A stretch of 10,622 nucleotides of DNA from Bacteroidales bacterium UBA2764 (lineage in GTDB: Bacteria; Bacteroidota; Bacteroidia; Bacteroidales; Paludibacteraceae). Shown in pieces: positions 1 through 9,700 of the stretch. Position numbers and translations under genes: made by a program. Every line of letters starts with the position of its first letter. Position 1 is the stretch's first letter. The stretch lies in assembly GCA_002352705.1 (NCBI GenBank), contig DEIW01000156.1, positions 1 through 10,622 on the forward strand, read 5' to 3'. The notes under the pieces are model-generated. The model saw only the letters and a list, made by a program, of their open reading frames with translations, was not told where the DNA came from and ran no database searches.

Positions 1-21
1 ACGGAGGCACAAAAAAGGCTT

Positions 22-87
22 CATGTATCGGGAATGGACCGACAATGGACCGACAATGCATCGACATTGGACCGACAATCACCCGAG
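22..87. repeat. Degenerate 11-bp tandem array (upstream array 1)
   Basis: Six consecutive 11-bp units can be read. The first (22-32) is diverged. Two identical AATGGACCGAC units follow at 33-43 and 44-54, then AATGCATCGAC (55-65), ATTGGACCGAC (66-76) and a decayed AATCACCCGAG (77-87). The period is not a multiple of three, so the repeat changes reading frame at every unit and is unlikely to be coding. I do not recognise it as a named element. Its unit start, AATG, is shared with the arrays at 408-460 and 10474-10506. Confidence 0.85.
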
Positions 88-94
88 AAAGAAG

Positions 95-149
95 AGTAGA
101 AAGACCGCTTTGCTCAAAGTAGAAAGAACGTCCGCCGAGGCGGACTCAA
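95..149. repeat. Two AGTAGAAAGA...CTCAA units, the second with a hairpin
   Basis: AGTAGAAAGA occurs at 95-104 and 118-127, and each copy is followed by a GC-richer segment ending in CTCAA (113-117 and 145-149). In the second unit that segment is a near-perfect palindrome at 130-145 (GTCCGC / GCGGAC with a CGAG loop). The 9-mer AGTAGAAAG is present as its reverse complement, CTTTCTACT, three times at 538-567. The repeat is directly visible; its role is unknown. Confidence 0.7.
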
Positions 150-170
150 AGACGAGTTATTTATTGGTCC

Positions 171-240
171 AAAATTACCCAAAATTAAAGAAAATTAATT
201 AAGAGGTCAACCATTATCCACAATTAAAGACAATTAGTTA
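171..240. repeat. A+T-rich stretch with about 10-bp periodicity
   Basis: Three successive decamers begin AAAATTA (171, 181, 191), and a second pair of decamers begins CAATTA (221, 231). The spacing of A-tracts near one helical turn would favour curved DNA, which is an inference. No open frame of interest lies here. Confidence 0.6.
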
Positions 241-267
241 TCCAAAGATTACACAGATTAAACAGAA

Positions 268-328
268 AACGGCTAATTAAACGAATTAAGCGAAAGAATA
301 ATTAGCTCAATTAGCATAATTCGCCGTT
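268..328. other. Nested inverted repeats in A+T-rich intergenic DNA
   Basis: Several complementary pairs overlap. AACGGC (268-273) pairs with GCCGTT (323-328). GCTAATTA (272-279) is the exact complement of TAATTAGC (299-306), and its first seven bases also match AATTAGC (309-315). CGAATTA (282-288) pairs with TAATTCG (317-323). Alternative foldings are therefore possible. It is not followed by a T-tract, so it is not a typical terminator. It may simply reflect low-complexity sequence. Confidence 0.45.
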
Positions 329-407
329 ATGTATGAATAATTTTTAATAATTGTTGATAATAATTATTAGCCTTGTTTTCAGTATATTACAGACATGTTG
401 TAAGGGG

Positions 408-470
408 CAATGACTATGCAATGACTATGCAATGGCTATGCAACGAGCATGCAACGAGCGTTTTTTTTTT
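408..470. repeat. 11-bp tandem array ending in a T10 tract (upstream array 2)
   Basis: Units of 11 bp: CAATGACTATG twice exactly (408-418, 419-429), CAATGGCTATG (430-440), CAACGAGCATG (441-451), then a truncated CAACGAGCG (452-460). A run of ten T follows at 461-470. The drift is progressive from left to right, as in a decaying minisatellite. The T-tract could belong to a terminator of a gene left of the window, but the only nearby stem (ATGC 438-441 with GCAT 447-450) is too weak to claim one. Confidence 0.85.
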
Positions 471-492
471 AAGGCTTGCGTCTCCTTCTTCA

Positions 493-567
493 GTCACCTT
501 TCTGTGACTCTTCCGCGACTCTTCCGCGGCCTCTCTGCTTTCTACTTCTTACTTTCTACTTTCTACT
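493..567. repeat. 11-bp pyrimidine-rich array grading into CTTTCTACT repeats (upstream array 3)
   Basis: Read in 11-bp steps, the units are GTCACCTTTCT (493), GTGACTCTTCC (504), GCGACTCTTCC (515), GCGGCCTCTCT (526) and GCTTTCTACTT (537). GACTCTTCCGC is an exact tandem duplicate at 506-516 and 517-527. The array runs into three copies of CTTTCTACT at 538-546, 552-560 and 559-567. These are the reverse complement of the AGTAGAAAG copies near 95-126. Confidence 0.75.
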
Positions 568-656
568 ATTTAATATGTTTTATAACATAAAAATGTGTCG
601 TTTGTTAAGAAACGGCTACACCTTATTATTATTCGCGCGCGCAAAGGGGTATAAAA

Positions 657-688
657 TTTGCGTATTTGAAATTAAAATATTAATTTTG
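657..688 (+). promoter_or_regulatory. Bacteroidota-type promoter upstream of the giant gene
   Basis: TTTG at 657-660 and TAATTTTG at 681-688 match the -33 TTTG and -7 TAnnTTTG elements of the Bacteroidota primary sigma factor, with a 20-bp spacer. Transcription would begin near 694 and leave a leader of about 100 nt before the start at 794. The match is exact, but such A/T-rich motifs occur by chance in this kind of DNA. Confidence 0.45.
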
Positions 689-742
689 CACCCGATTTTC
701 GCGCTGTTTGTTTTGAAACAACGCAGAAAACCTTAAAAATAG

Positions 743-768
743 TAAATTTGCAATATTGACATTGCAAA
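743..768 (+). promoter_or_regulatory. Alternative -7 element overlapping an 8-bp inverted repeat
   Basis: TAAATTTG at 743-750 is a second exact TAnnTTTG match, closer to the start, but no TTTG stands at the expected -33 distance (the nearest ends at 715, 27 bp away). TTTGCAAT (747-754) and ATTGCAAA (761-768) form a perfect inverted repeat separated by ATTGAC. Depending on which promoter is used, this is either an operator-like site over the transcription start or a leader hairpin ending 25 nt before the start codon. Confidence 0.4.
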
Positions 769-793
769 ATTAGTCAAAAAAGTAAAATAAGGT

Positions 794-3700
794 ATGAAAA
801 AGATGAATATTTTCAATAATTCTATGCGTTTCTTTAATCTCGCATTACTCCTCATTATGCTCCTTGGTGTAAATACCCAGGCGTGGGGACAATGGAACTC
901 TACTCTAACAGCAACGGCAAGTCCATCTGAAGGTGGAGGGGTATGCGCAACTAAAGAAGATAAAAGTTCCTTGAATGATTCGGATTATGGACCTTCATCA
1001 ACATCTGGAAAAACATACTGTGCGACTATATGGAGTACTGCGACTTTTTATGCATATTATAAAACAAAGCCTGGATATAAGTTTAATAAATGGAGCACTG
1101 GGGCTACATCCTGGAAGATTTCTGTAAAGGCAGATAGGAGCAATAAGCACCCTTCTGTAACTGCATATTTTTCTCCGATTACATATAAGATTGTATTTAA
1201 CGGAAACAATAAAACAAGTGGCAGCATGGACGATTTAACCATGACTTATAACACTGCCAAGAATTTAACAGCGTATGGTTTTTCTCGCGCTTATACAGTA
1301 AAATATGATGCCAATGGAGGCTCTTGTGATGTAAGTTCGGCAACAGCAACTTACAAATTTAATGGCTGGAATACTAATTCTGCTGGAACAGGTACAGCTT
1401 ATTCGGACAAGGCTAATGTTAATAACTTAACAACTACAGATGGAGCAACAATAAATTTGTACGCTCAATGGACGAGTAAATCTGTAACCCTTCCTAATGC
1501 AACCAAAGCAGGTTATGTATTGGATGGTTGGTACGCTGGCGACACCAAGGTGGGTGAAGCCGGCGGTTCCTATACTCCGACTGCTAACGTGACTTTGAAA
1601 GCGAAATGGATTGATAAACATACGCCTGTAATGACGGGTGCTAATACGTCCATGATGGTGGATGGCGTGCAAGAGAACGCGTTCACTTTTAATCATGTGG
1701 ATGGACAGGTGGCACATATTACCGTTAAATCCATAGATGCGATTAATAACGGTGATGGAAAAGTAATTGAGTATGATGCCACAAACAATAAGATCACTGC
1801 GCACAATGCCGGTGTGGCGGAGATTTATTTTACGCAAGCCGAGACATCTACAATCAAATCCGGTACTTCTGCTACTTACACCTATACTGTTCATAAATAC
1901 AATAGTGCTTTTGCCGGTGTAGCAGATTTGTCAACTAATGTGGATGCGGACGTAGAGTCGGCTTATACGTTGAACTATTCCAGACTTGATGCGGCATATA
2001 TTGGTGTGATTCCTACTGCCGGTACTCCGACAGAGGGTGTGAGCTCTACAGAGTTCTATTATACCTTGGATCATGAGGTGACTGCCACTAACACGGAGAA
2101 TAGTGCGAATGGATCATTGGCAATAACCTATAACGCAGGCAACAAAACGGCTACGGGTAAGAATGCCGGAACAGGAACGATTCATTTGCGCCAGCCGGAG
2201 ACCTATAAATACAAAGCAGCGAGTGCAGATATTAAGGTGACAGTAACGAAGAATGATCCGGTCTTTACATGGAAAAACGGACCGTATTACCACAACTCGT
2301 CTGTCAGCAATGTGTTCACTTCGACGAATAAAGATTTGGCTTTTACGATCGGAGCTTCTACCAATCCGAATGTAGCTTATGAGACCGGCAATACGTTGTA
2401 TATACTGACCAAAGCCGGAACGGCTAACTTTACCGTTTCCCAGCCGGAGAACTATAAGTGGAATAGCAAATCCGTAACCTACAGCGTAGCCCCGGAGAAT
2501 CCGTCTAACCATGTGACCTTCACTTATACGCAGGCAATGTATAATGATGGCAGTATTACTGTTAAAAAAGAGGGAACAACAGAATGGACAGATTCCCGTT
2601 TGCGTTTAGGCGGAAGTGCTACAGGTATTTTTGACGCACCTGCATATAACAATGATGATAAGTATGTGGATATAGCATTCAAAGGCATACCGGAGAAAGT
2701 GACTTTTGAGATAGCGACTAACTCAGATATAGCTACTGGGGAGTATTGGTATGTTAAAGAGAGTTCGGATGGGATAAACTGGTCGGGCGAAAAATGGAAC
2801 TCTGAGCACGAAGGAACAGGTTATGCTTCTTTCTCTGTATCTTTGTCCCAGACAGCCCGTTATATCCGTTTGTGCTATTCCGGTAACTTTGCCGGATATT
2901 TCAGAAACATTACTATTCACGAGTTGAAGAAGTTCACTCCGAATCCAAGCAGTTTGGCTTTCGGAACACACCCTATTAATGAGACCTGCGCATCGCAAAC
3001 CTTTGCTTTCAATTATGCCAATGTGGGTCACAATGTAACGCTTGCTACCAATGATTCGCATTTCACCGTTACCCCGACAAAGATTACCAATATCGGCGGT
3101 GAAAAAGTGGGTTCTACAACTGTTACCGTAAGTTATTCCACCGCCGAGGCACACAAATCCAGCGGAGCCAAGATTACCATTACGGATGAGCTGGGTAATT
3201 CGGCAATGGTTAATCTGTCCGGCGAAACAAAGAGACTGGATCCGACTATCACATGGAGCCCGGACGATGCTACTTTCAATGTGGATGACGAGTTAACAGC
3301 GCTTAATGCGAATGAGTTAGAAGTAACGCTCTCTGTGGCGGCTGCGGATGAGGCTTATGTACATTGCGTGGGCAACACAGCCACTATGATTGGCGCCAAG
3401 ACAGGTACAGTAGTGGTGACCGCGCATGTGACGGGAAATAATATCTATAACGACAAAGACTTCACCAAAGAGATCTCGATTACCAATCTGACAAAGCAAT
3501 ATATCACATGGGAGCAGGATTTCTCCCGTCTCAAAACAACGGATGGAACGAAATCTATCACGCTGAATGCGACTGCCTCCAGTGGTCTGCCTGTTTCCTA
3601 TGAGTTGGTGGGCGACAAAACCGGTTTGACACTTACGCAAAGCGGCGAAACCTGGACGCTGACCTACTCAGCTTCCGAGTGCAAGAACACCACCATTGTA

Positions 3701-6700
3701 GCCAAACAAGGCGGTAATGAGACGTACGCTCCGGCTTCGTCTGTTTCGAAACAGGTCAAAGTGATAGACCCTTCCAAAGTTTGCGATACGAATGAGACTT
3801 TGGTCAATTCAACAGTAACACTCAAAGAAACGTCCGTTACTTACAATATAGATATTCCTCAGTCCATGACAATTGAAGTGTCCCGAACCAAGACTTCTTG
3901 GGCTATATATTCCAAAGGCTTCAAGGTTGAATTCTATAGTGGCAGAAATGGAACAGGAACAAAATTACATGAGTATTCGTACGGAGCAGGTGATATTGAC
4001 AAATCCAAGACGATCTCCCTGTCCGGACTGAATATCGCTGCGCAGTCCGTCAAGTTGATTTCGGATGCGAGCAATGGATACAATGTAAATTCTGTTACTT
4101 ATACCAAACGGAAATATTGCGATTTATCCAAATCGTCTTTGTCCTTTGAGACATATCCGAATACGGTTACCATGCCGCAGACAGTGGATGTAAGTTATGC
4201 GAACTATCCTATTACGGTAGAGTGCTCGAACGATAAGTTCTCCTTTGATCCGAAAGATTTCGGCGATTGCAGCGAATACGGCACAAAAACGATTACTGTC
4301 ACTTATTCAGCCGGTGCAAGTGCCGGTACGGATGAGGGCTACCTGTATATCAAAGACAATACAGGCGCGGTATTGCGTACCTGTACTCTGTCCGTTACTA
4401 TCCGCCCCAAAGTAGAGCAGAGTATAACCTCGAACAATATCGGTTCGTCTTACAAGACAACGGATAAAGTTACTCTGACCGCTTCAACCAACTCTGGCTT
4501 GTCGAACTTTACCTATTCGGCGGCTCCTGCAGGCGTGGCTGTTATAAACGGCGCAGAGATGACCTTCACACAATCGGGAACGATTGCCGTGACTGTAAGC
4601 GAGCCGGGTAATAAAATATATAATGCCACAAGCGAGACGGTAGAGAATATCGTAGTCAGCAAAGATGTGCCCAATATCTCTACTTTACCTGTCGGAACCG
4701 CAGTAACGTATTTGCAGAAACTGAGCAGCAGTACGTTGTCCGGCGGCGCAGCAGAAGTTACCTTGCGCGGTGCAGCACATACGACGGTAGCAGGTGCATT
4801 TGCATGGACGGAGCCGGAACACGTTATTAGTGAAAACGCGGGTGCGCATAAGTATGGCGTGACCTTCACTCCGGAGGACGGAGGTATGTACACGAATGCT
4901 ACTTGCCAGGTAGAGATAGTAGTGAACCGGGCTTCGCAGGCACTGGAGATGAAAAACGGTGCAGTACTTGTCGCTGTTGGTGGCATAGATGCCGGCAAGG
5001 CGGACTCCAAACTGGACCTCAATTCGCTTATCGTTTCGCAGACCCAGGATCCCGTTGCCGCAAACCGCGCAGGTGCAGTAACCTATGAGGTGATCAGTGC
5101 CAACAAAGAGAAAGCGACCATCAGTGACGTAACTACATTCTCGGCAACAGAAATAGGCGACTACACTATTCGTGCCACCAAAGCGCAAACGGATTATTAC
5201 AACGTAGCAACCGCAGAATTTACCGTTACTGTAGCCATGCGCCCGAACACGATGGTAACAGCCGGTTCGTACACCAAATATGTGGACGACATGGTTGAGA
5301 CTGTTGCAACGCTAATCAACAGCGACGGCAAGATTCATACCAGCAGTACGGACGCAACAATCGCTTACTATGACATCGCCGAAAATAAAATCCATATCCC
5401 GAATAGCGAAGCGAAATCGTTTGACCAGACGGAGATAACCATCAAAATCTGGCAGGATGCTACTCCGCAGTTTGAAGGCATTCCGGAGGCAGAGGCAAAA
5501 ACTATTACCCTGACAGTCAAGAAATATGATAACCAACTCTCTTATACTTGGGGCGGAGCAAACCAGACTTCATGGCGTTATTTCCTGAATTTCGACCAAC
5601 GCGAGTATGTTGTATTCTCCACAAATAACACCAACTATTCTGCTGCGCCGATTATAATCTCTCAGACCTCAGGCAGCACGGTTGCCAAATATTATCCCGA
5701 ACTAAATGCCATTCACTCTGCCCAGAATGTGGGTACGGCTACATGGTCTGTATCGCAGGCGGAAACCTACAAATACAAGGCTCCGGAAACAAAGATATTT
5801 ACCGTAACAGTAGGAACGGTAGCTTCCGAGTGCTATGTGCTGAATGATCAGAATACATACGAACTGCATACCATAGACAAAGAGTCACCTCTGGCTCTGA
5901 GTGGCCCCGGCGACCAGTTAACTTTCGATGCACGGAAAAATACTATCTCTATTGACTATGGGCTGCCCGTTCAATATTCTACAGACGGAACAAACTTCCG
6001 TGATTTAACAAAGATAGATTTAACAGGGGATTATAAACCGTATGGACCTTTCACACTTCCGGAGGGTACAACACATATCCTTTTCAAATCCGAAACAGGA
6101 TCTACTCTGGTTAAGTATTACAAGAATATCAAGGTAACCCGCAAGAAATGGTTCAGTCTTCAGGATGTGAACGGCACCGAGATATCGGAAATAACGATGC
6201 CGCTGAACACCGTAGGCGAGAATAGCAAGACTGCTACGTTCTATGTCGATTACAGCACCTGTGCGGATGTGATCAAAGTAGTAAGCAATCATCAGCAAGT
6301 AACGGTAAGCGAAAATGAGTTTTACTCTAACGGAAACGGCAAGAAAGCCATCACAATCACCTATACCGTTAACGCGCAAGACAGACCGGAAGAAATAAGC
6401 GCAACGATTACGGTTTATACGCCAAACGAGAACAAGACCCTGCTCGTTCATGCGCAGACCGTTAAGCAAACCCAGACTATTAACTGGGCTAAGGGTTATG
6501 ACGTATCGGAGGTTTCTTTGCCTGTCGGACTGAATGATGCCACTCCGGCTACCGCCTCCAGCGGCTTGACTCCGGTGATCTATACTACTAATAATTCTTC
6601 TGTTATTCAAATTGCAGCTGATGGACAATCCTTTAGCGTAATAGGGACGGGAACAGCTACGCTGACCGCTTCGCAGGCAGGAGACAAATACAAATGGAAT

Positions 6701-9700
6701 GCCGTAAGCGACACCAAGACGATTAACGCAACCGATAAGAAAATCCAAGTAATCCGTTGGGAGCAAGATTTCACACGTTCTATTGCTCCCGGTGATGTGA
6801 AAGAGCTCTTGGCTGAAGTTTATGTCAATAATGCATTGGCTGGAGTTCAAACGAAGAGCGATGAGCGTACCGCAATGATCCGGTATTCCTGTCCGGACGG
6901 CAATGGAGTAATATCCGTTTCCGGAGATCAGATGACGGTGTTCGGATACGGTGTGACTTCAGTCACCGCATCTATTGAAGGAGACGAGAACTATGAATCG
7001 GCAACAATGACTCTGTTGGTTCGCGTTCGTGCGCCGTCAACAGGGTGTGAGGATCCGATTATTGTGAATCATACAGAGCAGATTCAGATATTCTCCATGG
7101 ATATTGACTGGACAGACTGGACCACTCCGCCCGTCATTGGAGATACTATTTTCTTTGATGCAGCCTTAGGAAAACCGGACAAACTCTCGTTTATGCATGA
7201 AGGTGAAGAATATTCCATTCCTTACATCTCTAGTATCAAGGTCTATCGTGGCGCAATAAAAGTACAACAGCGAGTTAACGGCAATTGGTCTGATGTAGCC
7301 GGCTCGGAAGTTACACCGGCTAAATACCAATGGAATCTTATTTCGGATCTCCAACTGGATGAGAATGCCGATGCAATACGTTTTGTCCGTCTTGTGAGAG
7401 GACAGGGATACCATAATATTAAAGATGTACAGGTAACCCTGCTTCAATATCTGCGTGCAGACAAAGAGACTATCAATTTAGGTAACGTACAAGCCGGAGC
7501 GACTTTGAATGCAGCCATTGGATTCAATTATTCCAATCTGAAAGGCGATCTTACTGTTACCAAGACAGGCGCAGATGGTGAATTCTTAGCGATGGATGAA
7601 ACGATAGAGATGGATTGTGGTGCGCACGGACATTATGATTTCCCGATTACTTTTGCTCCAACCCGTATCGGAGAATGGGAAAATGATGTGACGATTACAG
7701 ATCCGATCAGTTCGAAAACCATTACGGTTCATTTGGTTGCTAATGTAATCCGTGGCTCTCAATCTATCCAGTGGAATCCTGAAGCAAATATATGCTATGC
7801 AGAACCTCCTTTGCTGAATGCAACGGCTACAAGCGGTTTGGCGGTTTCTTATGCAATAACAGCCGGAGCCGATGTGGCTCATATTGAGAATGGAGAAGTA
7901 ATCATAGATAAGAGATCGGGCTCGTTTACCATTACTGCTTCACAAACCGGTGATAAGAGCTATTTCCCTGCGGAGAATGTAGCTAAAACCTTTGTGATGA
8001 ATCCGGTTGCGCTTACTTTGACTGCTCCGATGGCAAGCGATATAACCTATCCGGCAGAACTCGGAACATCCGAACTCACCGGCGGTTTGGCAAAGGCAGG
8101 AGATACTGAGATTTCCGGAACATGGGCATGGAAAGAGCCTGCTTCAATTCCGACGGTAGGCGATGCGCAAGCAATAGCGGTAGTATTTACACCGGATGAG
8201 AGAGAATGCTATTATACCAATTTTGAAACAACAGCCCTCATTAATGTAAAGCGTACGCAGTTTGTATACGACGGTAGTGGGGATGGAGAAGGTGATGAAA
8301 AGAAAGTGGATTGGTGCAAAGTGGATAACTGGAAAGATAACGAAATCCCGACTATCAGCGATGAGGTTTTGGTTCAACATGATGTCGTTATTGCATGCGA
8401 AGTCTATGCCTACAGCGTGGAGATTGAGGAAGGCAAGACAATTACCATTGCTCCGAACGGAGGCCTGACTGTAGGCGCAGGAGGTATTAAAAACGCAAAT
8501 AAAGATAACTTGATCCTCAAAGCCGGAACAGAAGGCGATACCAAAGGTCAAACAGGCTATCTCCGCATCTCGCCGGAATACACCGGCGCAATGCCAGAAG
8601 CTACGGTTGAGATGTACTCAATTGGATATTATGATAAAACTTCTGATGAAGAAAATATTGCAGCATGGCAATATGTGGGCACTCCGATTGATTTTGAAGG
8701 AGAACTGGCAAAGACCGTCTTCACACGTAGTTGGATATACAGTTATGTGGAGGCAACGGATACATGGGTGAATAATCGTAAGAATTTGGTAATGGAGCCG
8801 TTTGTGGGCTATAGCACCACTCAATATGATTCGCCCGATGGCAAGTTGATTTCGTATAGTGGAAAATTGATTGACAATAAGGCTACAATAACTGTAGATT
8901 TAGCATATACAGATAGTGAACATGGAGAAAATGTCGTTGCTAATAGTTATACTGCCCCGATAGATATTACTAACTTTGAAGATGCAGATTTTGTTAATTT
9001 GGAGAAAGTTGTCTATCTTTTCAATACAGGCTCACGTAAAGACGCAGAGAAATTATTAACGAAGGGAGTTGCAGAAACAACAAATGCACCGGGACAGTAT
9101 CTGCCAATTCCTATTGGCTCGGCACGCGCAATGAAATCCTCATTTGGTACAATTACTACTATTTCTCCTATGCAAGGTTTCTCCGTGAAAGCAAATACAA
9201 AGGGAGCAAAACTTACATTTGACTATAATAAATTGGTATGGAATGGTACAAGTGCAAACGCTCCTTTACGTGTAAAAGCACGCAACGATGAGGCTTCACT
9301 TAGTGGCGCTTTATGCATATCGATTTGGTCGAATGGTTGGACTGATAACTTGTATATGATTGAATCGGATGAATATGCAATAAGTTATGAGAATGGCTAT
9401 GATGCTACAAAACAAATGAGTGGTGCATTCAATGTCTTCGCAATTGAAGATAATGACCAACTCTCTGTGGATGCTACCAATAGTCTTATAGGAACGCGCG
9501 TAGGTGTACGTACTGGCGACGAGACCGCCTATACGTTTGTCTTCTCGCATCTCCAAACGGAAGACGGCTTGGCATTGTTTGATGCAGAGACGGATCAAAC
9601 AATAGATATTAACGAAGGTACAGAATATACGTTCTTCGCAGAACCGAATGTAATGGTCAATGATCGTTTCCGGATTATTGAGCGTGCAGAAATTCCGGCT

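Noticed and set aside
1..24. Possible start of a divergent minus-strand gene (ATG at 24, eight codons to the edge)
   Set aside because: Eight codons are too few to judge, and no promoter or other support is visible.
22..87. CRISPR array
   Set aside because: Units are 11 bp, directly abutting with no spacers, and no cas genes are present.
23..202. 59-codon plus-strand ORF beginning at ATG 23
   Set aside because: It is made of 11-bp repeats that shift frame at every unit and then low-complexity A+T-rich DNA. All three plus frames are open at the left edge, so openness is not evidence.
476..736. 86-codon plus-strand ORF starting with TTG
   Set aside because: It spans the pyrimidine-rich 11-bp array and the promoter region. 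Its translation is low-complexity (Leu/Phe runs from CTT/TTC repeats) with no natural protein pattern.
6020..6850. 276-codon minus-strand ORF
   Set aside because: Antisense shadow of the giant gene. The product has no recognisable domain and overlaps well-patterned Ig-like modules on the plus strand. The same applies to 4513-5022 and other minus ORFs under this gene.
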